From contig NZ_QOIL01000024.1 of the NCBI RefSeq assembly GCF_003323745.1, positions 85,661 to 149,660 of the forward strand: a DNA stretch of 64,000 nt, given 5' to 3'. Shown here piece after piece: positions 16,875 to 26,105 of this stretch; within the stretch, counting starts at the first letter, position 1; each line of letters starts with the position of its first letter. The notes beneath the pieces are model-generated. The model was not told the origin of the DNA. It did no database searches and was given only the letters and a program-made list of their open reading frames with translations. The stretch is from Sphaerisporangium album (GTDB lineage: Bacteria; Actinomycetota; Actinomycetes; Streptosporangiales; Streptosporangiaceae). Position numbers and translations under genes: made by a program.

Positions 16875-17138
16875 ATGGGTACGCGGGCCGTTCGCGAGGC
16901 GGGCTGGGCGAGCAGAGGGGCGTGCCGCACGGCCGATCCCGAGCTGTTCTTCCCGGAGGCGCCGTTCCCCGAGCAGGAGGCGAAGGCCAAGGCGGTGTGC
17001 GCCTCGTGCCCGGTGATCCTCGAATGCCGGGCCTACGCGGTGCGCGCGGGCGAGCGGGACGGCATCTGGGGCGGGCTGACCACGGCCGAGCGCCGCCGCC
17101 TGCGGTTCCCCCCGGGCTGGGGCCGGCGGGCCTCGTGA
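16875..17138 (+). CDS. WhiB-family [4Fe-4S] transcriptional regulator
   Basis: 87 residues with the four WhiB cysteines at C17, C42, C45 and C51 (spacing 24-2-5), which bind a [4Fe-4S] cluster, the preceding W11 and DPELFF segment, and the GIWGGLTTAER turn followed by basic residues (RRRLRF) for DNA contact. WhiB proteins act by binding the principal sigma factor region 4. The type (WhiB1-7) cannot be fixed by eye; there is no AT-hook. The CPBP protease gene starts at a GTG overlapping its stop codon (GTGA), suggesting coupled translation, which is an uncommon partnership. GGGAGGTGGTTC precedes the ATG. Confidence 0.92.
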   Translation: MGTRAVREAGWASRGACRTADPELFFPEAPFPEQEAKAKAVCASCPVILECRAYAVRAGERDGIWGGLTTAERRRLRFPPGWGRRAS

Positions 17139-18097
17139 CCTGCTCCCTTCTCAAGCGCGTAGTCGCCCCGCGTCCGGAGACCGGTGCCCGCCTCGGGCCC
17201 GCTGACTTTCTCCAACGTGTCCTCGCCCCGCATCTGGAGACCGGTGCCCGGCTCGGGCCCGCTGATTTTCTCCAACGTGTCCTCGTGCCGCGTCCGGAGA
17301 CCGGTGCTCGCCTCGCGCCGGTCCTGACGACCCGTTCCTCCTTCACGCGGGTCGTGGTGCCGGGCGTGGGCGTGCTGGTTTCGGCCAACGTGCTGAACAA
17401 CCGGGTCGCGCGCCGCCTCGCGCCCGTGACCTCGGCCGTGGCGGCGGGCACGCTCGTGGCGCTGGCCCGGCGCGCGGGCCTCACGTGGCAGGAGATGGGG
17501 TTCACGGACGCCGCCAGGGGCGCGAAGATCGGCGGCGCGCTGGCCGCCGCAGTCGCCGCCGTCTACACCGCCGGGGTCCTGACCCCGCGCACCCGCCCCC
17601 TGTTCCTGGACGAGCGGGCGCTGCGGCTCTCCCGGGCCCGCCTCCTGGAGGAGGTCCTGGTCCAGGTGCCGCTGGGCACCGTCCTGCTGGAGGAGGTCGC
17701 GTTCCGCGGGGTGCTGCCCGCCGCGCTGCGTCGGAGCCACGGCCCGGTGGCGTCCGTCGCGGGCGCCTCGGCGCTGTTCGGGCTGTGGCACGTCCTGCCC
17801 TCGCTGGACATGGCGTCCGCCAACCCGTCCCTCGGCCGGCTCGCCTCGGGCGAGGGGCGGTCCGGACGGCCCGGCGCGGGGGCCGTCCGCCTGGTGGCCG
17901 GTTCGGTGGCGGCCACGGGCCTGGCGGGCGTGGCGTTCCACGAGCTGCGCCGCCGCGGCGGCCTACTCGCGCCGTCGCTGCTGCACCTGGCCACCAACAC
18001 GCTGGGGTACGTCGCCGGACGGGCCGCGCGCAGGCTCGGCCGCGCCCGGCGACCCGGAGGTCAGCCGGTGGAGACCACCTGGAAGCCTTCGGCGTAG
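17135..18097 (+). CDS. CPBP-family intramembrane metalloprotease with a tandem-repeat N-terminus
   Basis: About 320 residues. The CPBP (CAAX protease/bacteriocin-processing) motifs are present: EEVAFRG (motif 1, Glu-Glu and Arg), FGLWH (motif 2) and LHLATN (motif 3, His and Asn), embedded in about six hydrophobic segments. The GTG start overlaps the WhiB stop (GTGA). The first 60 residues are made of a 20-residue repeat (RVLxPxxETGARLGPADFLQ) encoded by a 60-bp tandem repeat, which is not part of the family; translation might really begin later, near the VVVPGVG segment. The last 37 bp overlap the 3' end of the convergent PIG-L gene. Confidence 0.8.
   Translation: MTCSLLKRVVAPRPETGARLGPADFLQRVLAPHLETGARLGPADFLQRVLVPRPETGARLAPVLTTRSSFTRVVVPGVGVLVSANVLNNRVARRLAPVTSAVAAGTLVALARRAGLTWQEMGFTDAARGAKIGGALAAAVAAVYTAGVLTPRTRPLFLDERALRLSRARLLEEVLVQVPLGTVLLEEVAFRGVLPAALRRSHGPVASVAGASALFGLWHVLPSLDMASANPSLGRLASGEGRSGRPGAGAVRLVAGSVAATGLAGVAFHELRRRGGLLAPSLLHLATNTLGYVAGRAARRLGRARRPGGQPVETTWKPSA
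17158..17316 (+). repeat. 60-bp in-frame tandem repeat in the CPBP gene
   Basis: Two full units and about two-thirds of a third, with exact 60-bp period (GTCCTCGCCCCGCATCTGGA.. type), differing at only a few positions. Each unit encodes 20 residues without a frame change. Confidence 0.85.
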
Positions 18098-18789
18098 CTG
18101 CCCTCGGGCAGGCCCGCCGCCTTGGCGTTGGCGGCCAGGAAGCCCCGGACGAACTGCTCGATGCCGTCGGCGATGTGCGCGGTCTGGCTGACGTGCGCCC
18201 GCAGGGCGGCGATCTTGCGGTCCACGGTCGCGGTGATGTCGACGTAGTGGTCGCTGCTCTGCCCGCCGGTCAGCCACACCTCCTTGACCGACCACGCCTC
18301 CAGGCCCTCGTCGTTCAGCAGCTCGGGGAAGGCGTACGGGTTGCGCGCGTCGGGGTAGACCGCGTCGAGCGTGGCGCCGCCGACGGCGCGGTGGTCGGGG
18401 TGGCTCGGCTGGATACGGGCGTAATTGCGCTCGGGCGTCGAGGTGATCACCCGGTCCGGGCGCACCTGGCGGATCACCCGCGCGATGTCGCGGCGCAGGC
18501 CCAGGGTCTGCTCGACGGTGCCGTCGTGGTAGCCGAGGAACCGCAGATCGGTGACCCCCACCCGCTTGGCCGCCTCGGTCTGCTCGGCGCGCCGCAGCTC
18601 GGCCATGCCGCCGTTGTCCAGCTCGCGGTCGAAGCCGCCCGCGTCGCCGTCGGTCACCACGCAGTACACGACGCGGATCCCCTTGTCGGTGAAGGCGGCC
18701 ACCGTCCCGGCGGCGCCGAAGTCCACATCGTCGGGGTGAGCGGTCACCACGAGGACGGTGCTCACCTCGGCATCGTCAAGTGCGGTCAC
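18061..18789 (-). CDS. PIG-L/LmbE-family deacetylase
   Basis: 242 residues of the zinc-dependent N-acetylglucosaminyl deacetylase superfamily (MshB, Mca and relatives). Seen: HPDD at 18-21, where His and the last Asp bind zinc, the G-G-x-A-x-L-equivalent GAAGTVAAF, EQTEAAKRVGV and the second His motif HPDHRAVG near residue 130. The GTG at 18789 is chosen because AGGAGGATCATC precedes it by the right distance; longer frames have no support. Substrate is not clear: the sequence is not obviously MshB or Mca, so it may act on another GlcNAc-containing molecule. It converges on and overlaps the CPBP gene. Confidence 0.88.
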   Translation of the reverse strand: MTALDDAEVSTVLVVTAHPDDVDFGAAGTVAAFTDKGIRVVYCVVTDGDAGGFDRELDNGGMAELRRAEQTEAAKRVGVTDLRFLGYHDGTVEQTLGLRRDIARVIRQVRPDRVITSTPERNYARIQPSHPDHRAVGGATLDAVYPDARNPYAFPELLNDEGLEAWSVKEVWLTGGQSSDHYVDITATVDRKIAALRAHVSQTAHIADGIEQFVRGFLAANAKAAGLPEGSYAEGFQVVSTG

Positions 18790-18955
18790 GATGATCCTCC
18801 TACGTTCGCTACGCCGGTTCGAAACGGCATCAACCCGATATTTCCAGCGTCTCGCATGTGTGCAGAAACTATCGAGCCGATCCGGCGGTGAATCAGGGGC
18901 GGCAGGGGGCGCCGAAGCGGCGTCTCCTGTCGGTGGAGCGCCATAATCTAGGGGG

Positions 18956-21223
18956 GTGTCCACCCGAGCCGCGAATCCCGCCGTAGATCATCCCCTGCTC
19001 GACGGTCTCAACCCGCAGCAGCGCGACGCCGTCGTCCATGAGGGCACCCCTCTGCTGATCGTCGCGGGTGCGGGCTCGGGCAAGACGCGGGTGCTCACCC
19101 ACCGCATCGCCTACCTGCTGTCGGAGCGGCACGTCCAGCCGCAGGAGATCCTGGCGATCACCTTCACCAACAAGGCCGCCAAAGAGATGAAGGAGCGGGT
19201 CGACCGCCTCATCGGCCCGCGGTCCAAGGCGATGTGGGTGATGACGTTCCACAGCGCCTGCGTCCGCATCCTGCGGCGCGAGGCGAAGCGGCTGGGGTTC
19301 TCGTCCAGCTTCTCGATCTACGACCAGGCCGACTCGCAGCGGCTGATGGCGATGGTCTGCCGCGAGCTCGACCTCGACCCCAAGCGCTACCCGCCGCGCT
19401 CGTTCTCCGCGCAGGTCAGCAACCTCAAGAACGAGCTGGTCGACTACGACACCGCCAAGGACAAGGCGCAGACCCACCTGGAGCGCACCCTCGCCGAGGC
19501 GTACCGCTCCTACCAGCGCCGGCTCACCGAGGCCGACGCCATGGACTTCGACGACCTGATCATGCTGACGGTCACGCTGTTCCAGCTCTTCCCCGACGTC
19601 GCCGAGCACTACCGCCGCCGCTTCCGCCACGTCATGGTCGACGAGTACCAGGACACCAACCACGCCCAGTACATGCTGATCAGAGAGCTGGTGGGCGTGC
19701 CCGAGGCCCGCACCGCCGACGGCGAGCCCGTCCGCGAGGGCCGCGAGGGCGCGGTGGAGCCCGCCGAGCTGTGCGTGGTGGGCGACGCCGACCAGTCGAT
19801 CTACGCCTTCCGCGGCGCGACGATCCGCAACATCCTGGAGTTCGAGCGCGACTACCCCGACGCGCGCACGATCCTGCTGGAGCAGAACTACCGCTCCACC
19901 CAGACCATCCTGTCGGCCGCCAACGCGGTGATCGCGCGCAACGAGGGCCGCAAGCCCAAGAACCTCTGGTCCGACCAGGGCGCCGGGCCCAAGATCATCG
20001 GATACGTCGCCGACAACGAGCACGACGAGGCCATGTTCGTCGCGCAGGAGGTCGACCGCCTCGCCGACGACGAGGATGTCACGCCCGGCCAGGTCGCCGT
20101 CTTCTACCGCACCAACGCGGCCTCCCGCGTCTTCGAAGAGATCTTCATCCGCACCGGCCTGCCGTACAAGGTCGTCGGCGGGGTGCGCTTCTACGAGCGC
20201 AAGGAGGTCCGCGACCTGCTGGCCTACCTGCGGGTTCTCGCCAACCCCAACGACACCGTCTCGCTGCGGCGCGTGATCAACGTCCCCAAGCGCGGCATCG
20301 GCGACCGCGCCGAGGCCATGATCGAGGCGTTCGCCCTGCGTGAGCGCGTCAGTTTCTGGGAGGGGCTGCGCCGCGCCGACGAGGCCCCCGGGCTCGCCAC
20401 GCGCTCGCTGAACGCCATCAAGGAATTCGTCGCGCTGCTCGAGGACCTGCGCGGCAAGGAGCTCCCGCTGTCCGAGCTCGCCGAGGAGGTCCTGACGAGC
20501 ACGGGCTACCGCACCGAGCTGGAGACCTCGGGCGATCCCCAGGACGAGAGCAGGCTGGAGAACCTCAACGAGCTGATCTCCGTGGCCCAGGAGTTCGAGG
20601 AGGCCAATCCCGAGGGCACGCTGGTCGACTTCCTGGAGCAGGTCTCGCTGGTCGCCGACGCCGACCAGATCCCCGAAGGCGAGGACCACCAGGGCGTCGT
20701 CACGCTGATGACGCTGCACACCGCCAAGGGCCTGGAGTTCCCGGTCGTGTTCCTCACCGGCCTGGAGGACGGCGTCTTCCCCCACATGCGCTCCCTGGGC
20801 GAGCCCCGCGAGCTGGAGGAAGAGCGCCGCCTCGCCTACGTCGGCATCACCCGTGCCCAGCAGCGGCTGTACGTCTCGCGGGCGGCCGTCCGCAGCTCGT
20901 GGGGGTCTCCGGCGTTCAACCCCGCCTCCCGGTTCCTGGCCGAGGTCCCGTCCGACCTGCTGGACTGGCGCAGCGACCCGCAGAAGACCGCGTGGGCCGC
21001 GGCCACCGTCCGCGAGCCCCGCAGGCCCGCCGCTCCCGCGAAGACGGGCGGGCGGGTGATCCCCAGCCTCAGCCCCGGCGACCGGGTCACGCACGACACG
21101 TTCGGCCTCGGCACCGTGGTGGCGGTCGAGGGGGCGGCCGAGAAGACCCGGGTCAAGATCGACTTCGGTTCCGGCGACGAGAAGACGCTGCTGGTGGCGT
21201 ACGCCCCGATCGAAAAACTCTGA
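18956..21223 (+). CDS. pcrA: ATP-dependent DNA helicase PcrA/UvrD
   Basis: 755-residue superfamily 1A 3'-5' helicase used in repair and in clearing replication blocks. Motifs in order: Q-motif LNPQQRDAV, Walker A AGAGSGKT (37-44), Ia FTNKAA, II DEYQDTN, III GDADQSIYAFRGA, IV QNYRS, V TLHTAKGLEF and VI YVGITRAQ. The C-terminal GDRVTHDTFGLGTVV...KIDFG domain is the Tudor-like RNA-polymerase-interaction module of PcrA. GTG start after a G-rich stretch. Full length for the family. Downstream is a strong hairpin shared with the convergent secreted-protein genes. Confidence 0.96.
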   Translation: MSTRAANPAVDHPLLDGLNPQQRDAVVHEGTPLLIVAGAGSGKTRVLTHRIAYLLSERHVQPQEILAITFTNKAAKEMKERVDRLIGPRSKAMWVMTFHSACVRILRREAKRLGFSSSFSIYDQADSQRLMAMVCRELDLDPKRYPPRSFSAQVSNLKNELVDYDTAKDKAQTHLERTLAEAYRSYQRRLTEADAMDFDDLIMLTVTLFQLFPDVAEHYRRRFRHVMVDEYQDTNHAQYMLIRELVGVPEARTADGEPVREGREGAVEPAELCVVGDADQSIYAFRGATIRNILEFERDYPDARTILLEQNYRSTQTILSAANAVIARNEGRKPKNLWSDQGAGPKIIGYVADNEHDEAMFVAQEVDRLADDEDVTPGQVAVFYRTNAASRVFEEIFIRTGLPYKVVGGVRFYERKEVRDLLAYLRVLANPNDTVSLRRVINVPKRGIGDRAEAMIEAFALRERVSFWEGLRRADEAPGLATRSLNAIKEFVALLEDLRGKELPLSELAEEVLTSTGYRTELETSGDPQDESRLENLNELISVAQEFEEANPEGTLVDFLEQVSLVADADQIPEGEDHQGVVTLMTLHTAKGLEFPVVFLTGLEDGVFPHMRSLGEPRELEEERRLAYVGITRAQQRLYVSRAAVRSSWGSPAFNPASRFLAEVPSDLLDWRSDPQKTAWAAATVREPRRPAAPAKTGGRVIPSLSPGDRVTHDTFGLGTVVAVEGAAEKTRVKIDFGSGDEKTLLVAYAPIEKL

Positions 21224-21318
21224 ACCTGGGCGTCCGCCCGGCCGGTGATGCGGGCTCGGCGGTCAAGGACCGCGGCGAGCGGACGGACGGGAGCCGTGGC
21301 GACGGCTCATGAGACGTG

Positions 21319-21348
21319 AGGGCCCGGTGAGCGTGCTCACCGGGGCCC
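21319..21348. terminator. Bidirectional hairpin between pcrA and the secreted paralogues
   Basis: CCCGGTGAGC-gt-GCTCACCGGG (21323-21344), a perfect 10-bp stem with 2-nt spacer, extended outward by GGG/CCC with one bulge. It lies between two convergent genes. Confidence 0.75.
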
Positions 21349-21378
21349 ATGTCGTGCGTGTCTCGTCGATCCCGGAGG

Positions 21379-22293
21379 TCAGCGCTCGCGCGAGGCCATG
21401 CCGGGGATCATCGTGGTGAAACCGTCAGGGACATCGGAGCCGAGATCGTCGTAGTCGATGACCTCGCCGGCCGGCGGCGGGGTGATGGAGACCTTGGCCC
21501 CCCAGGAGGAGAACCGCGTGTCGACCACGTTCTCCCAGCGGTATTCGAAGCCCTTGTCCAGCACGTATGCGGTGACGAGGCGCCGGGCCAGCTTGTCCGT
21601 GCCCAGCCAGAGCTTCCACCGCACCGCGACCTTGGCGGTGGCCCGGTCGGGCTTCCAGCCGGGCCTGTGCAGCGACGGCGACAGCGCGTACAGCTTGCCG
21701 TAGGGGATGGCGCCCTCGTAGAGGGTCGTCGAGGCGCCACCGACCTTGCCGCCTTGCCGCTTGACCGAGGTCGTGGCGAGCAGCCCTCGGTACACACCCG
21801 GCTCGAAGATGTCGACGAGGGTGGAGAGCCCCGGCCCGGCGGTCTGCTGGTCGGTGAGGCGCACCCACGTCTTCCCCGCGGGCAGGTACGGCTCCCAGAA
21901 GGGACCCGAAGAGTAGTCCGCCTTCGGGAAGGTGAGGAACCGCCGGGGCTTGGCCTGCTCCTCGGCCAGATCGCGGTCGGGGAAGGCCGCGTACCTGCCC
22001 GTCAGGTCGGACGCGACGACGCCGGAGCGGCCGAGCCGCAGCGCGCCGGCCTCACGCCAGTCGCACTTCGTGCCCTTCGACGCGACGGTGTACCGGTTGG
22101 TCACCTTGACGCCGGAGCCGGTGGCCAGGTGCCGGGCCAGCGTGCCGACCGGCGTGGCCGGAGCCGTCCGCGCGCTCGCCATGGCGGTCGCGGGGACGGC
22201 CAGGGCGGCCGCGAGGACGGTCGTCGCGGTGATCCATCGCAGGGAGCGGTGGTCCCTGGCCGGACGGCCGGGGCGCGGGCGGTCAGCGCTCAC
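21379..22293 (-). CDS. Secreted protein of unknown function, paralogue of its neighbour
   Basis: 304 residues. A basic N-terminus (about 1-20) precedes a hydrophobic stretch ending in ATAMA, a Sec signal peptide. The mature part aligns by eye with the protein encoded just upstream: both have LPAG[KR][TS]WVR, a DI[FL][EQ]P segment, ATTSVK/AHTTSK, GG[AK]ST-type turns, VRWKLWLGTDKL/LPWKLWIGADQL, DTRF[ST][SA]WGAKV and the same C-terminus PGMASRER/PGLASRER. The shape resembles LppX/LprG/LolA-like ligand-binding beta-structures, without a lipobox; that assignment is weak. GTG start overlapping the upstream gene by 11 bp, so translationally coupled. Confidence 0.75.
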   Translation of the reverse strand: MSADRPRPGRPARDHRSLRWITATTVLAAALAVPATAMASARTAPATPVGTLARHLATGSGVKVTNRYTVASKGTKCDWREAGALRLGRSGVVASDLTGRYAAFPDRDLAEEQAKPRRFLTFPKADYSSGPFWEPYLPAGKTWVRLTDQQTAGPGLSTLVDIFEPGVYRGLLATTSVKRQGGKVGGASTTLYEGAIPYGKLYALSPSLHRPGWKPDRATAKVAVRWKLWLGTDKLARRLVTAYVLDKGFEYRWENVVDTRFSSWGAKVSITPPPAGEVIDYDDLGSDVPDGFTTMIPGMASRER

Positions 22294-23161
22294 GGGAGGC
22301 CAGGCCGGGGATCTTGGTGGTGAAGTCGGGGAGCACCGGAAGCTCCTCGGTCAGGTCCTTCTCGTCCACGACGAGGTCGGCCGGCGGAGCCTTGATGACG
22401 ACCTTCGCGCCCCACGCGGTGAAGCGGGTGTCGGTGGCGACCGACATGTCGCCGAGGAAGTCCCCGCCCGAGAGCGAGAATGTCGACTGGAACCGCCGGG
22501 GCAGCTGGTCGGCGCCGATCCACAGCTTCCAAGGCAGGCTGATCGTCTTCTTGTTCCTGAGGCCCTTGGCGAGCGGGGCGACGGACGGCGACACCTTGGC
22601 CAGGTCGCTCAGCTTGATCGAACCGCGCAGCAGGACGGTGCGCGCGCCGCCGATCGTGCCGCCGGGGGCCTTGCTCGTGGTGTGCGCGAGCACCGCCTTC
22701 AGGACCTTCGGCTGCAGGATGTCGATCGTGCCGCTGGTGCTGGAGAGGTCGCCCGTCGTGCGCACCCAGCTCCGTCCCGCCGGCAGCATGTCGTCGTACA
22801 GCGGGCTCTTCAGGTAGGTCTTCCCGCCGACCGTGATGACCTGCATCCTGTTGACGGTCTTGCCGGCCTTGCTCGTCACCTTGAGGTCGATGGCGTCGGG
22901 GCCGGACTTTCCGAAGCGCACGGTGCCCGCGACACGGGAGCGCAGGCCGACGTCTCCGGCGAACTCCATCCGCGAGTCCTCGCTGATCCGGACGGACCCC
23001 TTCTTGGCGAACTGCTGCCGCAGGGCGTCGACCGGGCCGGCCGGGGCCGCGGTGGGCTTCGCGGTCATGGTGTGGGGGGTGGCGTGCGCTGCGGTTGGCA
23101 CGGTCAGTGCCAGCGCGGGCGCGGTCACGGCGACCGCGGTTAGGGCGATCAATCGCCTCAT
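22283..23161 (-). CDS. Secreted protein of unknown function, LppX/LprG-like fold suspected
   Basis: 292 residues, ATG preceded by GGGAGG at 9 bp. Signal peptide to about residue 26 (AAHA). Residues 40-130 resemble the start of LppX/LprG-type proteins (FAKKGSVRISEDSRMEF...VAGTVRFGKSGPDAIDLKVTS..., YLKSPLYDDMLPAGRSWVRT), which bind lipids or shuttle them across the envelope, but there is no lipobox Cys, so the protein would be free or wall-associated. It forms a tandem pair with the next gene, which ends in the same ASRER. First gene of the two-gene unit. Confidence 0.78.
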   Translation of the reverse strand: MRRLIALTAVAVTAPALALTVPTAAHATPHTMTAKPTAAPAGPVDALRQQFAKKGSVRISEDSRMEFAGDVGLRSRVAGTVRFGKSGPDAIDLKVTSKAGKTVNRMQVITVGGKTYLKSPLYDDMLPAGRSWVRTTGDLSSTSGTIDILQPKVLKAVLAHTTSKAPGGTIGGARTVLLRGSIKLSDLAKVSPSVAPLAKGLRNKKTISLPWKLWIGADQLPRRFQSTFSLSGGDFLGDMSVATDTRFTAWGAKVVIKAPPADLVVDEKDLTEELPVLPDFTTKIPGLASRER

Positions 23162-23730
23162 TGAGGGGTTCCTCCCGTTGTGTGACCCTGTCCCGTCGCG
23201 GGGGGTCGTGGCGTTCTCGCCAGTCAAGATCATGTAGATATCACGGATTCCGCGTTATAGACGCCTTTTAGGCGAAATGGTGATCGCCGGGGGATATATC
23301 GGGATGTGTGAATAGGCGTGGCGTGACGCGATGACTTCACCGGGCGACCGCCGGGGCGATGAGCACGGCGCGGAGCACCTCGCGAGCAGGTCGTGAGCAG
23401 GTCGTGAGCCCGTGGCGAGCACGTCGTCGGCAGGTGGCGAGCAGGGGGTGAAGCAGGCGGCGAGGGTGGCGGCGGCACAGCCCGGCGCGGTCGTCCGCGG
23501 GCCGTGAATCGGCCGGAACCCGCCCGCTCTCAACCGGGTTTGGCGAAATTTAGGAAAACTTGCCGTATCTCATTACGTGAGTCCAGGGGGCAAAGGCCCC
23601 CCGGCGGGCGCCCCACGTCCCGGTGGCGGCTAGGCTTCTGAGGCCAGGCTTCCCGGCAGATCGCGGGTGCCCCGGGGTCTGGTCCTCAACGTAGAGAAGA
23701 AGTCAGCCGGACAAGCAAGGACGGACCCTC
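23162..23730. promoter_or_regulatory. Divergent intergenic region upstream of sucC
   Basis: 570 bp between the secreted-protein pair (minus) and sucC (plus). No gene is seen. It contains an AT-richer patch near 23230-23300 (promoter side of the minus genes) and another around 23540-23580 (GAAATTTAGGAAAACTTGCC), a plausible promoter zone for sucCD. A short hairpin GGGGGC-aaag-GCCCCC (23586-23601) sits in the probable sucC leader. AAGGACGG before the GTG at 23731 is the ribosome binding site. The 11-bp repeat array at 23373-23449 is listed separately. Confidence 0.5.
23373..23449. repeat. 11-bp direct repeats (GAGCAGGTCGT-like)
   Basis: Head-to-tail 11-bp units: GAGCACCTCGC, GAGCAGGTCGT, GAGCAGGTCGT, GAGCCCGTGGC, GAGCACGTCGT, then more degenerate copies. 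The period equals one helical turn. Noncoding as far as I can tell. Confidence 0.6.
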
Positions 23731-24909
23731 GTGGACCTGTTCGAACATCAGGCGAAGGAGCTCTTCGCGGAGTATGGCATCCCGGTGCCGCGCGGCGTCG
23801 TCGCGCACACCGTGGAGGAGGCGCGCGCGGCGGCAGAGCAGCTGACCGGTCGCGTCGTCGTGAAGGCCCAGGTCAAGACCGGGGGCCGTGGCAAGGCGGG
23901 AGGCGTCAAGGTCGCCGACGACGCCGCCGACGCCGAGCAGAAGGCCACGGGCATCCTCGGCATGGACATCAAGGGCCACACCGTTCACAAGGTTCTCGTC
24001 GAAGAGGCCAGCGCGATCGCGGAGGAGTACTACTTCTCCTTCCTGCTCGACCGCGCGAACCGCACCTTCCTCGCCATCTGCTCCGCCTCGGGCGGCATGG
24101 ACATCGAAGAGGTCGCCCACACCGCGCCCGAAAAGGTCGCCCAGATCCCGGTCTCCCCGCTGACCGGCGTCGACCGCGCGCGCGGCCGCGAGATCGCCCA
24201 GGCCGGCGGCCTGCCGGAGGCCGCGCTGGACGGCGCCGCCGACATCATCGAGAAGCTGTGGGCCGTCTTCGTCGACGAGGACGCCACGCTGGTCGAGGTC
24301 AACCCGATGATCCTGACGCAGGACGGCCAGGTGAAGGCCCTCGACGGCAAGGTCACGCTGGACGACAACGCGTCCTTCCGCCAGACCGAGCACGAGGGGT
24401 ACGCCGACAAGGCCGCCGAGGACCCTCTGGAGGCCCGGGCCAAGGAGAAGGACCTCAACTACGTCAAGCTCGACGGCTCGGTCGGCATCATCGGCAACGG
24501 CGCGGGCCTGGTCATGTCGACGCTCGACGTCGTGGCCTACGCCGGTGAGCAGTTCGGCGGTCAGCGGCCGGCGAACTTCCTCGACATCGGCGGCGGCGCC
24601 TCGGCCGAGGTCATGGCCAACGGCCTGGAGATCGTCCTGTCGGACCCGAGCGTGAAGTCGGTGTTCGTCAACGTCTTCGGCGGCATCACCGCCTGCGACG
24701 CCGTGGCCAACGGCATCGTCTCGGCGTTCAAGCTGCTCTCCGAGCGCGGCGAGGCCGTGACGCACCCGCTCGTCGTCCGGCTGGACGGCAACAACGCCAC
24801 CCTCGGGCGGCAGATTCTGTCCGACGCGGGCCTGCCCCGGGTCGAACTCGTGGACACGATGGACGAAGCGGCCAAGCGGGCCGCCGAGCTCGCAGCGGTA
24901 GGTGCGTAA
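23731..24909 (+). CDS. sucC: Succinyl-CoA synthetase (ADP-forming), beta subunit
   Basis: 392 residues; TCA-cycle enzyme subunit that binds nucleotide and CoA-succinate with SucD, converting succinyl-CoA to succinate with ATP/GTP formation. ATP-grasp domain in the N-terminal two thirds ([57 protein letters not shown]) and the C-terminal CoA-ligase-like domain ([29 protein letters not shown]). GTG start with AAGGACGG upstream. Its TAA overlaps the ATG of sucD by one base, so the two are coupled. Confidence 0.97.
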   Translation: MDLFEHQAKELFAEYGIPVPRGVVAHTVEEARAAAEQLTGRVVVKAQVKTGGRGKAGGVKVADDAADAEQKATGILGMDIKGHTVHKVLVEEASAIAEEYYFSFLLDRANRTFLAICSASGGMDIEEVAHTAPEKVAQIPVSPLTGVDRARGREIAQAGGLPEAALDGAADIIEKLWAVFVDEDATLVEVNPMILTQDGQVKALDGKVTLDDNASFRQTEHEGYADKAAEDPLEARAKEKDLNYVKLDGSVGIIGNGAGLVMSTLDVVAYAGEQFGGQRPANFLDIGGGASAEVMANGLEIVLSDPSVKSVFVNVFGGITACDAVANGIVSAFKLLSERGEAVTHPLVVRLDGNNATLGRQILSDAGLPRVELVDTMDEAAKRAAELAAVGA

Positions 24910-25796
24910 TGGCAATCTGGCTGACCGAGAACAGCAAGATCATCGTCCAGGGCATCACGGGCTCCGAGGGGTCGAAGCACACCCGTCGCATGCTCAAGGC
25001 CGGTGCCAAGGTCGTCGGCGGGACGAACCCCCGCAAGGCCGGCACCACCGTCGACTTCGACGGCGTGGGCCTGCCCGTCTTCGCCACCGTGGCCGAGGCC
25101 ATGGAGGGCACGGGCGCCGACGTCAGCGTGATCTTCGTGCCTCCGGCGTTCACCAAGGCCGCCGTCCTGGAGGCGGTCGACGCCGAGATCCCGCTCGCCG
25201 TGGTCATCACCGAGGGCGTGCCCGTGCACGACACCACCGAGTTCTGGGCGTACAGCATCTCCAAGGGCGCCAAGACCCGCATCATCGGGCCGAACTGCCC
25301 CGGCATCGCCTCGCCCGGCGCCTCCAACGCCGGCATCATCCCGGCCGACATCACCTCGGCCGGCCGCATCGGCCTGGTGAGCAAGTCCGGCACGCTGACC
25401 TACCAGCTCATGTACGAGCTGCGCGACATCGGCTTCTCCACGGCCGTCGGCATCGGCGGTGACCCGGTGATCGGCACCACGCACATCGACGCGCTGGAGG
25501 CGTTCCAGAACGACCCCGGCACCGACGCGATCGTGATGATCGGCGAGATCGGCGGCGACGCCGAGGAGCGCGCGGCGGCGTACATCGAGCAGCACGTCAC
25601 CAAGCCGGTCGTCGCCTACGTCGCGGGCTTCACCGCCCCCGAGGGCAAGACCATGGGCCACGCCGGTGCGATCGTCTCCGGCTCGGCCGGCACGGCGCAG
25701 GCCAAGAAGGAAGCGCTGGAGAAGGTCGGCGTCCGCGTCGGCAAGACCCCCAGCGAGACCGCCCGCCTCATGCGCGAGGTCATGCGTTCCCTCTGA
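24909..25796 (+). CDS. sucD: Succinyl-CoA synthetase, alpha subunit
   Basis: 295 residues; CoA-binding and phospho-His-carrying subunit. Rossmann CoA-binding domain at the N-terminus ([27 protein letters not shown]), GPNCPGI in the middle, and the phosphorylated His in [21 protein letters not shown] near residue 245. Overlaps sucC by one base (TAATG). A strong hairpin terminator closes the sucCD operon. Confidence 0.97.
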   Translation: MAIWLTENSKIIVQGITGSEGSKHTRRMLKAGAKVVGGTNPRKAGTTVDFDGVGLPVFATVAEAMEGTGADVSVIFVPPAFTKAAVLEAVDAEIPLAVVITEGVPVHDTTEFWAYSISKGAKTRIIGPNCPGIASPGASNAGIIPADITSAGRIGLVSKSGTLTYQLMYELRDIGFSTAVGIGGDPVIGTTHIDALEAFQNDPGTDAIVMIGEIGGDAEERAAAYIEQHVTKPVVAYVAGFTAPEGKTMGHAGAIVSGSAGTAQAKKEALEKVGVRVGKTPSETARLMREVMRSL

Positions 25797-25830
25797 ACGC
25801 CCACCGGTGCACCGCCCGACCGGTGACCAT

Positions 25831-25863
25831 CAGAAGCGCCCGGCGACCCGCTGGGCGCTTCTG
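25831..25863 (+). terminator. Hairpin terminator of sucCD
   Basis: Perfect 11-bp inverted repeat CAGAAGCGCCC / GGGCGCTTCTG with an 11-nt loop, 35 bp after the sucD stop. Confidence 0.85.
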
Positions 25864-26105
25864 CGTTTCCGTGGGCTCTGGCGGCAAGCGGTCACAACAC
25901 GAGCGGGGAACGGCACTTTGAAAGATGCGGACCGGTGCCGCGGGTGTGCATCTCCGGAAACACAAAGAGCCTCGTCCTGAAAACGGACGCGCGTGCGGCG
26001 GTCTCGGAGGGCCATCCGGACAGGTGATCGTCCCCGGGACAAAGCGGGCGACACGCGGCCGCGTTACGTCCGCCGGTGCCTCCCGGCCTGAGACCATCGA
26101 CTACT

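Noticed and set aside
18893..21094. 733-codon antisense frame opposite pcrA
   Set aside because: Val/Leu/Gly/Arg-rich shadow; pcrA on the plus strand has every helicase motif.
23384..23450. CRISPR-like array suspected from the short repeats
   Set aside because: Units are directly adjacent 11-mers without spacers and no cas genes are present.
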